DNA of 64,000 nucleotides from Medicago truncatula (taxonomy: Eukaryota; Streptophyta; Magnoliopsida; Fabales; Fabaceae): contig NC_053045.1 of NCBI RefSeq assembly GCF_003473485.1, positions 35,314,494 to 35,378,493 of the forward strand, read 5' to 3'. Position numbers and translations under genes: made by a program. Below the pieces are notes generated by a model. That model ran no database searches. It had not been told where the DNA came from and saw only the letters and a program-made list of their open reading frames with translations. Shown here piece by piece: positions 14,613 through 25,762 of this stretch (the stretch's first letter is position 1; the number at the start of each line of letters is the position of its first letter).

Positions 14613-15971
14613 GTTGGATTGGAGGTCGTGCATACGGTTCTTAATATATTTGTTACTGTTTCATTGCACTCAGTTTCACATATTTACAGAAGTATTCCTT
14701 AGTTGTTATGGTCGTAAGTTCGATTCGCAATGCCTATCTAGCTCGGTCACAAAGTCTATATACAAGTCCTAATTCCTGTCTTATATTTAAATATAGCTCA
14801 TATTTAATTTCAGTACATATCTGAAATTGTAAGCATTATTTGAACATGATTTGTTTTATGATAACATTTAGATGAAGTCACAAATTTTATTTTTTGGTAA
14901 ATAATGAGCATTCTATTGTTTTTCTATTCAAACCGGTTTTGTCGTAAGGACTAATTGAAGCTAAGGTTCAATGCATTAAATTAATGGCGAAATGAATAAT
15001 TCAGTGATAAGGATTGAATTTTGATGCATATCTTCTCATGTACTGCTGTCTATTCTATATTCTAACCCACCTTGAAAAGAGCACAGAAGTTAGGTTTATG
15101 TGGGATCCGTTATTAATTCGATGGTATATATTTCTGCAAAATATATTTTGTTGAACTTGACAATTTTCATTAACCACCAAGTCTTATTTCAGTAGGTGAG
15201 ATGACATAATTACACGATTTTTTCTATGACATTAATAATTACCAACAATGATAGAGTTTTTGTTAAATAAAAAAAAAAAGGATATATCAAAAGTAATTAT
15301 GTTTGTTCAAAAAAATTATGTTTATGATTAGATTTACATAACTTTATAATGAATTTTTATCGGTTTTATACTTTTCTTCAATTTTGGTGAAGAATAGAAC
15401 TTTCTAATGTCTCTCAACATCAATGACGATAAAAAAAAGTGAAATAATTGAAAAGGTTGCAATGTACAGTACTTAAATTGTCTATATTATTATTTTTATA
15501 GTTAACAAGGAAGTTTTAAAAAATAATTCTAAAATTACATCAAAATATAATTAGACAAATTAACAATTGATCGTTCACTTAACTCAATTTCTCAACAAAA
15601 AAATGAGTATAAACTAAACAGGAAAAGGTAATGGAAGTGGAGTTGTGTTAAATAAATACTGGAAGATTTTTTTTTTGAAGGAAAATAAATACTGGAAGAT
15701 GACAATAGATATTCTCACTATGCTAATAGGGTTAATTATCATATAAAAATTCAACTAATTAGTGATCATCATATTTATGTTTTAGAGATCACATTTCATA
15801 TACAAGGACCCAGTTATTTTTTGAATTTATATTTTTTCGTTAACGAATTTTTTGGATTTATATGATGACTAACTAAGTTGAACAAGGCATTTACAAAAAT
15901 ATGAATGTGTCGCTGGTTTCTTTTTATGAAACTGGTAATAAATAAACATGAGTTGATATAATAAGCATCAA
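14613..15971. other. Intergenic DNA between bZIP gene and tRNA
   Basis: AT-rich. The first few hundred bases are probably the bZIP 3' UTR. No further coding sequence was recognised. Confidence 0.4.
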
Positions 15972-16055
15972 GTCAGGATGGCCGAGTGGTCTAAGGCGCC
16001 AGACTCAAGTTCTGGTCTTCGAGAGAGGGCGTGGGTTCAAATCCCACTTCTGACA
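15972..16055 (+). tRNA. tRNA-Leu(CAA)
   Basis: A full cloverleaf can be drawn. The acceptor stem GTCAGGA pairs with TTCTGAC. The D arm contains GGCCGAGTGGTC (A box). The anticodon stem CCAGA/TCTGG encloses CTCAAGT, giving anticodon CAA, which reads UUG. A long class II variable arm follows, then the T arm GTGGG-TTCAAAT-CCCAC (B box) and discriminator A. It is intronless. A T6 run directly downstream (about 16057-16062) is the RNA polymerase III terminator, and a 'caa' lies just upstream as is usual for plant tRNA genes. Confidence 0.95.
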
Positions 16056-16056
16056 A

Positions 16057-16062
16057 TTTTTT
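16057..16062 (+). terminator. Pol III T-run terminator of tRNA-Leu
   Basis: Six consecutive T residues immediately after the discriminator base. Confidence 0.8.
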
Positions 16063-18578
16063 CAAAATTAATATTTTTTTTTAATTTTATTTTGCTGGAA
16101 CAATTGAAAAGAATTGTGCAAGCCAAAATGCATAGCCTAATCCTCATGACAAAATACCATTTTTCATTGCAGGATATAGCTTCTCGCTGACTTTGTATGT
16201 TTTGCATCCAACAATTCAATATTTAGATTTCTTTGTGAATGAAATCCAAGGGTCATCCACTCCTCCATGGATGGATATTTCGAGCTATGGTGTTACCACC
16301 GTGGTACAAACGATCAAAGGTATCCGAACTAGAAGATGTTACAGAGGAGGGAACGAGAGCATAATTTGGAAAATGAACTTGTGAATTGCATTTCTTAAAC
16401 AATGAACTCCATGCATTGATACATGTAATCATGTGAAGTAACAAGAATCAAGACAAGCAAAGTTTGGCTACATTGAAATTTTACAAATAAATAATCAAGC
16501 CTTGTCTCATTAAATAAAGTTTGTTATATGGAGACGTCTTAATGTAAGACTTGGTATCTATGAGGTACTTCATTGGGGAAATATTTTGAATACCTAGTGG
16601 GAATAAGGTCTCAAAGGAGACTTCCAATCTTAACTGGGATCCACGCTTTTTATATTGAGTTGAGTTATTATAATTTATAACATCCATTTATATGACAAAT
16701 TTTAAGACAACCAAAATTTTACAAAAAAAATGAAGGATTGGTACAAAAATCAAAACAATTGAGAGAAAAAGTAAAAACATAATGTGAGTATGAGAGATAA
16801 AGTTATCATAAAAGTTATCAAAAATGATTGTTCAAATATCATTTCTTTTTTATATTAGAATATTGAAATGTCCCACTCTTCCACCCTTTTGTCTCTCTCA
16901 CTCACTCACACATTCGACGCAACATCTTCATCTCTACTTTTATTTTATTCTCATGTTGATTCTTTACCGCTTAATCGATCAACAATATGTCGCATACATG
17001 GTCAAAAGAATAGCTTTCTTACCTATTCTTTCTTAGGACTCAACAATAAACCGGATCAATTGCCATCTTCGTTATATGGAGAAGACTATATTGACTATTT
17101 ACACAATATATTGAGATATCCCAAGCTGCTCACAAGTCACAACAAACAAAACAGCAAGAGGTTCAAACGATATAACACTAAAGAGACAAAGAGATCGAAC
17201 TTTTTTTTTTTTATTAAGTATCTAATCTTTAACCTTGAATTCAAATGCAAAATTTTAAGAGGTTTATTTTGGTAAACTGATTATTTTTTTGATAATGAAA
17301 TGTAAACAGATTTTTTTATTTATCCCGAGTCCACGTTGAGTTGCATGCTGCTACCAATTAAGCTATTTAAATCACCGAATTTTTCATCATCATTAATCAG
17401 TACCACCACCACATCATATACATGCAGCAATGGGCGGAACCCTTGCTCATTGAACTTATGTATAATGTTTCTTGTGATTTTTGGTTGGTCTATCGCATTT
17501 AATTTTCAAAGAACACGTCTTCAATAAATTCTGGGGTTTATGAGAAGAGGAACATGACAAAGTTGCCGTGTTTTCACAAACGTGGAAGCATTAGAATGAT
17601 TTTGTAAGAAAACAACGTGAAAACCAAGTATATGCCTGTTATGACTATCCTAATACTTTCATTTGAGCTCTTGAAATCTTTATATGTTCAATTTAATATG
17701 CAAATAAGGGTAGTTGTAAAAGTTGCATCAAGTACATAAATTGTATAATTATTACATACGAATGCAAAGAATATATTGCAGTTTTAGAATTGAGACATGA
17801 GTACAATTGATAAAGGGAATTTCCACAACAATTGTGAATTTTGAACTGTACTTTTCCAACTAACAGTAAAGGGAAATTGTAGCAACAAGGACACCGTTTG
17901 TTTTTAGGGAAAATAGAAAAGAATTTACAATTTGTTGCAAAATCAATGGAATCTTAAATAGGGAGAAAACAAGAAAGTAAACCTCTAAAAAAAAATAAAA
18001 ATAGAAACTAGTACAAACAAAGAAGAGCAAATACAACTTTTTTTAACAAGGAAAAAGTTGAGATGAGTTGAATCCCTATGTTCATCAAGATCCCCACATA
18101 ACGAAGACTTTTGAGATATGACTCAACTCTTTATAATCTGGACCAACTACTTTGAACAAGCAACGGTGAAATTTTTCATTATTTTACCGAGTAAACATGA
18201 AGTTGCGTTTGTTTAATTAGGATTGCCCTTTCTTTCAACTACCAAAAAAAACAAAAGTATACAAGAAATGGAGATGGAACGGGCAAAAGAAATATCCAAA
18301 ACTATAGGAATATAAGTTGTTTTGAATAAAACCCTATATTAAGTAAAAAGAGGCAAAGAAAACACATGCAAAGTTCTTATGTCACTTTTCTTAGTTCTAG
18401 ATGACAAAAGCTCTAAATAACAGATCTGTAATTATCACTATTAAGCACTGGTCTTCAGAATCTAGATGAACTCTATATGGAGCTCACAACTGTGGTTAGA
18501 TCACACAGATACCCTTAATATTATGAAAGAGTAATACAAAATCCCAAGTGCAAAATCATAAATATGAAGCAAAAGTTC
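16063..18578. other. Gene-free AT-rich interval
   Basis: Open frames are short and have no recognised motif. A box A-like 'tagcttaattggtagcagca' can be read on the minus strand near 17350-17375, but no matching B box was found. The right end (about 18400-18578) should contain the 3' UTR of the minus-strand amidophosphoribosyltransferase gene. Confidence 0.4.
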
Positions 18579-20288
18579 TCAAAGACCAGTAGCAGTATTC
18601 ACCTCTTTTGGTGGATTTCTGTTGGCTTGAACCCAACCACCATCAATTTGTTCCAAACTCCCATTCAAACCATCATCAACAAAGTCACCAACCCTTTTAA
18701 CCTTAAGCTCTCTAGGCTCAACAGGGTATTTCCCAGAGAAACAAGCATAACAAAAATTAGGAGAATCATTACCCAACATACTATGCAAGCTATTAATTGG
18801 AAGAAAAGCAAGTGAATCAGATCCAATAAAATCCCTTATTTCTTCAACACTCATCCTATTAGATATCAGCTCCTCTGAGCTAGGTGTATCCACACCATAG
18901 TAACAAGAACCAATAATTGGTGGACTTGCAATTCTCATGTGAACTTCTTTTGCACCTGCTTCCTTAAGCAACCTCACAATCTTGGACGATGTTGTTCCCC
19001 TCACAATTGAGTCATCAACGACAACAACCCTTTTACCTTCAAGCACAGCACGAACAGGCGAAAGCTTCAACTTCACACCAAAATCCCTAATTTTCTGAGA
19101 TGGCTCAATGAAAGTCCTTCCTACATAGTGTGACCTAATCAACCCTTGCTGAAAAGGAACACCAGCTTTCGCAGCATAACCAAGAGCAGCCACAACACCA
19201 GAATCAGGAACAGCTATCACAACATCACAATCAACAGGACTCTCAGTAGCAAGCACCTCACCAAATCGCCTACGCGATTCATACACAGACCTACCAAAAA
19301 CAACAGAATTAGGCAAAGCAAAGTAAATATGCTCGAAGATACACTGCTTCGGCTGCGGATGTGCCATCAAACAAAGCGATTGAATCCCATTATTATCAAC
19401 CACAATAACCTCACCAGGGAAAACTTCCCTCTCATAAGTAGCTTCAATCAAATCAAGAGCACAAGTCTCAGAAGCAAAAACAACAGCACCATTACTTCTC
19501 CTCCCCATAACCAAAGGCCTAAACCCAAATGGATCCCTCACAGCAACAAGCTTATCCTCAGTAACAAACACAATCGAATAAGCACCTTCAAGCTTCTCAC
19601 ATGCATCAACAATTCTTAAAATAAAAGGTCTATGCTTTGAAGTAGCAATCAAATGAAGAACAACTTCAGTATCAGAAGTAGTGTTAAAAATCGAACCTTT
19701 TTCTTCAAGCTTAGCTCTTAAAGTACGATAATTAACTAAATTACCGTTATGAGCAACACCAACAGAACCAAAACGGTACCCAGCAACAAAAGGTTGAACA
19801 TTCTTCAACATGGACTGTCCAGCAGTAGAATAACGAACATGGCCGATGGCTAAGCTTCCGGGTAACTGATCGAGTTTGGTTTCGTTGAAGACATCGGAGA
19901 CAAGACCAACACCGGTGATGGATTGAAGAACGTTGTTGTTAACGGTGACGATTCCAGCGCCTTCTTGGCCGCGGTGTTGGAGAGCGTGGAGGGCTAAGTA
20001 GCAGAGACGGGAGGCTTCTGAGTCGCCGTAGATACCAACAACGCCGCACTCTTCACGAGGCTTGTCGTCGTTGATGAAAACAACCTCGTCTTGTGGGTGG
20101 TTTTTGTTGGAGAGGATGATGTCGGAAATTGGGTTTTTGGAGGAGGAAGTGAGGAAAAGGGGTTTTCGGGTGTCGGAGAGAGAGGGGAGAGTAGGTTTAT
20201 GGAGGGATGTGGAGAAGAAGCGATTGTTGTTGGGAGGGAGAAGGGAGGGTTTCGCTAAGGAAGAAGAGAGAGTTTGAGTTGCGGCCAT
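18579..20288 (-). CDS. ASE: Amidophosphoribosyltransferase (glutamine PRPP amidotransferase), plastid, 569 aa, intronless
   Basis: Catalyses the first committed step of purine synthesis, PRPP + glutamine to 5-phosphoribosylamine. Residues 1 to about 75 are Ser/Thr-rich with few acidic residues, as in a chloroplast transit peptide. The catalytic Cys81 (REECGVVGIYGD) would become N-terminal after propeptide removal, as in PurF of the iron-sulfur type. Further glutaminase motifs are HRGQEGAGI (105-113), GHVRYST (149-155) and AHNGNLVN (179-186). The PRPP-binding loop is VVVVDDSIVRGTT (421-433). Four Cys positioned to bind a 4Fe-4S cluster are 316, 462, 513 and 516. The single open frame is the usual length for plant ASE proteins, which are typically intronless. 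Upstream, 'tttgggcgcc' and a TGGGCC motif (minus strand, about 20479) resemble site II elements of growth-linked genes. Which of the ASE paralogues this is cannot be decided here. Confidence 0.96.
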   Translation of the reverse strand: MAATQTLSSSLAKPSLLPPNNNRFFSTSLHKPTLPSLSDTRKPLFLTSSSKNPISDIILSNKNHPQDEVVFINDDKPREECGVVGIYGDSEASRLCYLALHALQHRGQEGAGIVTVNNNVLQSITGVGLVSDVFNETKLDQLPGSLAIGHVRYSTAGQSMLKNVQPFVAGYRFGSVGVAHNGNLVNYRTLRAKLEEKGSIFNTTSDTEVVLHLIATSKHRPFILRIVDACEKLEGAYSIVFVTEDKLVAVRDPFGFRPLVMGRRSNGAVVFASETCALDLIEATYEREVFPGEVIVVDNNGIQSLCLMAHPQPKQCIFEHIYFALPNSVVFGRSVYESRRRFGEVLATESPVDCDVVIAVPDSGVVAALGYAAKAGVPFQQGLIRSHYVGRTFIEPSQKIRDFGVKLKLSPVRAVLEGKRVVVVDDSIVRGTTSSKIVRLLKEAGAKEVHMRIASPPIIGSCYYGVDTPSSEELISNRMSVEEIRDFIGSDSLAFLPINSLHSMLGNDSPNFCYACFSGKYPVEPRELKVKRVGDFVDDGLNGSLEQIDGGWVQANRNPPKEVNTATGL

Positions 20289-20599
20289 TGTTATGCGAAA
20301 GAGAAGAGTGAGGAAGACTTGGATGACAAAGTCAGTTCTAGGTTTTCAGTGTTACTTTAGTTTAGGGCGCCCAAAATGCCACCACTATTCATTTTTCTTT
20401 TGTGGAATATTTTTATTTTTAGTTACAACTTATACTATTAATAGATTTTTTTTTTTAATTGAGATATTTAGTTTATATGGCCCAAAATATCGTATTAGTT
20501 ATTCAACAAATCTAAAAGTGTTTTTTTTTTTTTTTGTTTATGATAGAGATGAGACAAAGTATTCTTTATTAAAATAGAATCATATCATAAGTTATCTAC

Positions 20600-21260
20600 G
20601 GTTGTCCCATGAGATACATGTATATTTAGAGTTTTGAGTTCATAACTAATCCTTCCACTATAAAGGCTAACTCATGGTATAGGTCTAGGTGCGTTATTTT
20701 CTAACCCTAAAACCTCACACCCACGACGCTTATTTACTTGATCGTAGGAGTTTTGTAAGTACACCACCATCTTTTGTGGAGTCGTCGATCAATGTCTACC
20801 GTCTTCAACCCTCAATCACTGCCTTAGATCAAAGATGTTAGGTCTGCAAAAAAATAATCAATGGAGGCATATATATGAAGGGTACTTGTCTATTTCATCA
20901 TTGTTGTTCTAAGATGCAATGGTTAACTTAAGACGTCAATACCCAGTGGCTAGCATCGTTGTTAATAGCATGCAACACCACCAAGTTGGTGGAATTACTA
21001 CTTCATCTTCATCATATAAAGTGAATTCGAACCAAACTTAAAATTTAAACCATGTCATTTCTCGTTCCATGACTAGAAGAATTCCACCCTTGAACATCGT
21101 TCAAGAGACTAACAACCTACTCGGTGACCTCTTAGCAACCGTCCATAAACAATCCATGATCATCACGAAGCAAGGTGAGCACCTGACATTTGGTAATCTT
21201 GTTGCTCATTGTTGAAAACCAATATCCTCGTAAACAACATGTCCACCTCATGGTGATGGT
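20600..21260 (+). mobile_element. Ty3/gypsy remnant: LTR end plus start of gag
   Basis: 20680-20800 contains 'tacttgatcgtaggagtttt' and 'ttttgtggagtcgtcgatca', typical of U5 regions of legume gypsy LTRs. Downstream, broken frames read MQHHQVGGITTSSSS and then MTRRIPPL, ETNNLLGDLLATV and KQSMIITKQGEHL, which look like the start of a gag protein. Stops separate the pieces. A related LTR stretch is at 58690-58870. Confidence 0.5.
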
Positions 21261-22597
21261 TGTCATGGACAACCACGACATCTATCACATCTTGGTTGCC
21301 TCAAAAAGATTTTTCTCGTTGTCTTCAGTCATACGGTTCTATTTGTCTCCAGTTCTGCGGATCCCCTACGGTTATAGTGGGGATCATACCACCATAATAA
21401 ATAACCAAACATTTTTTTATAGGAAAAATAACCAAACTTCTATCATTCTAATCAAATATGCAATAATAATATTAAATTAAAAGTTAAGATATTTTTTGTG
21501 ATTCTTATGCTATGAAGTATAAATACTCCTCGAATTAAGAAATGTAATTGAGGTAAAATTGATGTGGATAAAAAATGTAGTTGGAGGTAGACTTTGGAGA
21601 CTTAATTCACTCATTTAAAAATTAAGAACAAAATTCGTCAAATAGTAATATTTGAAGAGTCAAAAGTGGAAATAATGGTTAATTCTATTGTGCACGTGAA
21701 TTAAGTTTTACATTATGCACAAATTAGTTTTTACTATTGAATTAATAAATCTCACAATTAGATTAGGTGATGTATGATGAGACTTGTTGATCTAATGGTA
21801 TAAAACACATTTGTATATATGGTACAAACTATTTTACTTATGCATATTACACAAAGCCGCAAATAATTCATCAAATTATTAAATGTATTAATTATATCAA
21901 ATTATTAGAAATCTTGCTAACAAGTGTTCTACGAACATCGTTTAAGGAACTTACGAAAAGAAATTTTATCTTAAAAATACAAATCAAACACATGTAAGAT
22001 GTCTTGCTATAAAGACTAACGAGAAAAAGACTAAGCATCAAGAAGTAATAACTTTATCGTAAGGACCCTAGTTAGCTTTTTCTAATTACTAAATGAATAA
22101 TATCCAATGGCTTGTTACATGCTTAAGAAACACGCTTGCTATTTTACAAATCAAAAAATACGCTTGATACATGCACGCAGAATCTGAAGGTGTTGTTGTC
22201 ACAAGACATTATATTATGTAAGCAAGAAGACCATTCCTGATAATCATGCACATGCAGCTTTCTCATTCACTTGCTACTTATTAGTTGCTGCTACAAAATG
22301 CCCGATCATTGAAAACATTCAAGATTGGAAAGATGCTCACAATGGCATGCTAATGCTCAAGTCAAACACACGTGAATTCTTGCATGGTGAGGCTAGTAAA
22401 AATAGAATCCATATAAATACAAATACAATCGATATACCATAGTTAATTTTTTTACAAAAATAAAATGATATTCATTCTTTCAAATTGATAGAGTATATCA
22501 TTTAACATCGCTAAAAACATAAAAAATAAATTTACGAACAAACTCACAACGTCCAAGTTAATAAACATACAATGACAAAATACTAGTATGTAGTTAC
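21261..22597. other. AT-rich intergenic DNA with one MITE end
   Basis: Around 21910-21950 there is a sequence ('gctaacaagtgttctacgaa', then 'catcgtttaagg') like the left arm of the 8690 MITE; its partner arm was not located. Otherwise nothing was recognised. Confidence 0.35.
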
Positions 22598-22830
22598 TGT
22601 TATAAATAATTAACTTAGTGGATGTTCATCAGTAGTCTTCCACCTTCCTATAACTCCATAAATGAATAGATGGTTAGTGGTCCTTAATTACTTTGATCAT
22701 TCACTTGTTCATATTGTATCCTATAAATAGGACTTGTATTATAGTGTAAAGACACGCTTGTGAAAAAAATAATACATAAAGTTTTCACCTTTTTATCTTT
22801 GATCTTGTCCTTTTATTTTATTTTATATCA
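22598..22830 (+). mobile_element. Small solo LTR, probably copia type, 5-bp TSD
   Basis: The 233-bp unit starts TGTTATAA and ends TTATATCA (TG...CA, near-perfect inverted tips), flanked by exact GTTAC at 22593-22597 and 22831-22835. A TATA-like 'cctataaatagg' near 22720 is followed by R/U5-like sequence. No internal region is attached. Confidence 0.7.
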
Positions 22831-22835
22831 GTTAC

Positions 22836-25167
22836 TAGTTAGTTGAGATGATTGGATTTAGAGTTGATGACTAATTAATTATCAAGCACTAGTTTTTATT
22901 TTTTATTTTTTATATATATACAATTAAGCACTAGTTTTAAAGCTAAGTTCTTCGTCTTATTTTGCTCAAATCTTCACCGGAACACATTTGCTTTAAGCTT
23001 ACAGGTTTAATTTGTTGGTTGGTCATTATTTTCACTTTAGTAAATAATACTACTACGTGCATAATTGCATAAAATTAACAAATATACACTTAACTAACTA
23101 GCTTTGCATCTTTTATTTGACATCTGCAGATATTGATCAAAATAGGATATTGAATAGAAGCTTTGATGTTTTATTTTGTGAATTAGTCCAAAAGGCCACT
23201 TGCAAACTTAACCATCAAAGGTGGACCATAACCGAGTCAACTAGACGAGGAAGGATATACACCACACTCATTTGTCATCACTAGTAGTAATACCACACTT
23301 TATTATATGGATTTAGATATTTTTATTTTTTTTAGGGATAAATCAAAATTGTTTTTTAATTTTTATTTTAGAAAAGTATTTTGAAAACTCTTGTCAAGTT
23401 GGACATGGTCGATTAGATAGATGGATGGAATATACAAACTTTATATAATTCGGTGGAAAAACCTTGCCAAACAATATAAAAGGATTAGGCACAGCACTAG
23501 TGCAGATAACACAGTCCATAAACCTTTTTGCTCACAGTGGACTGTACAATTTTATGGGAGTATTTGAAATAGTTTATTTTTTCTCTTCTAAAACGACAAT
23601 AATTTAAAAACACACAAGAGTTTATATTTACTTCATGGAAAAACTAAAACAGAAGTTGAAAAAAAATGTTAGTGTCAATATTCTTCTAAACACAATGTTG
23701 TATTGTTTGAGATTCATGAGTTCCACACAAGATTTATGCTGGATCACGTAATTTAGTTGTTAAAAAAAAAATCACATAATTTAGGGGAGCTTATTTAAAT
23801 TTAAATAAATGTAGGAGATTGTGCCTTAAAAATCAGCAATTTTGAGTTTTTGGTACATTTGATTCGAATTAAGACCGAGTGTGATTTAAATTATGATAGA
23901 TTTTTTGGCTATCATGATTTTCAGGTATGTGTGGTTGGAATCATAATATGAATATGATTCGAATCACAACTACGTTTTTATCTTTTATATAGAGTTTTTT
24001 TGACAAACATGTGATACAACTCATAAAATACAACCTAAAGAGAGAGAATAGCTGAAAAACCCAGGGCTTGACTATTGAGAGCACTTGGACGTGGTTTTCG
24101 GTTTGAGAAAAACATGAAAAATATTTTTGGTGGTCTAGAAGCATTAGAGGAAGGATACAAATTTTCTATATTGAGATCTTGAGTGATTCATCTTTGAGTG
24201 GGTTGAGAGAGAAGTTGGTGATTGTACTTGGTGAGCAATTAACAATAATTTTTTAATCACTTTTGCATCTCTCTTGGAGAGTTCTTAAAGTTAATTTCTT
24301 GTTATATTTTTAGATCTCTTTGTAAAGAATCATTTATAGTGGATCACATGGTTGCTATCTCCTCCAAATATAAGTCAATTTTGACCAAAATGTATAAATA
24401 AATTTTTGGTGTGTTTGTTTCTCTCTTTCTTTATCTCGTTGTTCTTTGATTATGATTGTAGATTTTGCTATAAATATGGGTTGCTAAATTTGTTTTAGGT
24501 TGAATATTGTTACCTGGACTATTTTAGTTGGTGGTTGTCATTGTTATTTACTCCATATATCTTTGTTTTGGTGTGATTTGTTCAACTTCACAACAATAAG
24601 AAAGTTCTTTTCCCTCAAAAACAATAAGAAAGTTCTTTATGTAATTAGTAGGTCCTATGGTCTAAAAAGAATATTACACATGAAATGTGAAGAAATAAAG
24701 AACTGTAGGTTCAAATTTGCAATATAACACCTCAAACATCTATAAACTATCATATGAAGTGTACTTACGACACTCATCTTAGAGAAATGTTAAAGACACT
24801 GTATTTCTAAGGGTTTATCTAACATACGCAACATTGCATATGTTAAGATATCTAAAAGTAGTAATTTTTTATTGAAAAACAAAACTTATTTATCAAAAAG
24901 CTACATATTTAATATGAAATGCACAAATTCCAAGTCAAAATTACCACTTTAAACTTCTTAACATGTGCAAATTTGCACATGATAGAAAAACCCTATTTCT
25001 AATACTCTCTATAACATTTACTTTCTCTTAAAGGATGAAACTTATGTAGATCCCATACTTTGGAAATGGATCTCACGTAAAGTGGTGAGATCCACATGAG
25101 TTTCATTCAATAAATAAATGAGTATTATAGGGAGTGATAGAAAGATAATGTTCTTAGCATTTGTCCT
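22836..25167. other. Gene-free AT-rich interval
   Basis: No supported gene or clear element. A few direct phrases repeat locally, for example 'acaataagaaagttctt' at 24593 and 24621. Confidence 0.4.
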
Positions 25168-25180
25168 CCTCTTATTATTC

Positions 25181-25356
25181 TCTATCTTTTTTTTTTGGTC
25201 AAGTAGTTTAATTGATAGAACTCACACAATTTAATTGTGGAGAAGTGGGGAGTTCGGGGTTCGAACGTCGGCCCCTGCATATAATATGTAATATCGCTAC
25301 CAACTGAGTTAAGCTCACGGAGATATAATTCACTATTTTTTTTTGTTGCTAAGTCG
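25181..25356 (-). mobile_element. tRNA-derived SINE with 13-bp TSD
   Basis: Minus strand: box A-like 'tgagcttaactcagttggta' and box B 'gacgttcgaacccc', followed by an A-rich 3' end (poly-T at 25189-25196 on the plus strand). Exact 13-bp repeats 'cctcttattattc' flank it at 25168-25180 and 25357-25369. About 35 bp precede box A, which may be an extra 5' piece or part of an older insertion. Confidence 0.75.
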
Positions 25357-25762
25357 CCTCTTATTATTCGTTGTTCACATTATAAAAATATTTTATTATA
25401 TTATCATTGATCGTGGGCCGCCTAATATAGTTCTTTTGTTTTAATAAAATTGATTTTCTCACACAAAGAATTGCTCTCATACACAATTAAAATACGAAAA
25501 TGCATCCAGCTGCAGTTAACTGTCGTTGTCTCTGATCTGACAGTAGTTAACTCCTATTGGCTACAACACGCTTAACTGTAGTTGCGATATGGACATATTC
25601 TAGAACATAACAACATGCAATCCCATATGTTCAAAACATAATCAAACTCAACCAAACCTTCTCCAAAATTCCTGAAACCAACTACATCCATTTTCTTCAA
25701 CTTCAAGCAACTAATCAATCTAATTACAAGTAGGGCTACATGTAGGTCTAGTGTATAATAAC

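Noticed and set aside
17336..17385. tRNA-like box A on the minus strand
   Set aside because: No B box at the right spacing and no cloverleaf; could be a decayed SINE but unsupported.
19146..19619. 157-codon plus-strand frame opposite the amidophosphoribosyltransferase gene
   Set aside because: Antisense shadow of a strongly supported gene; no recognisable domain.
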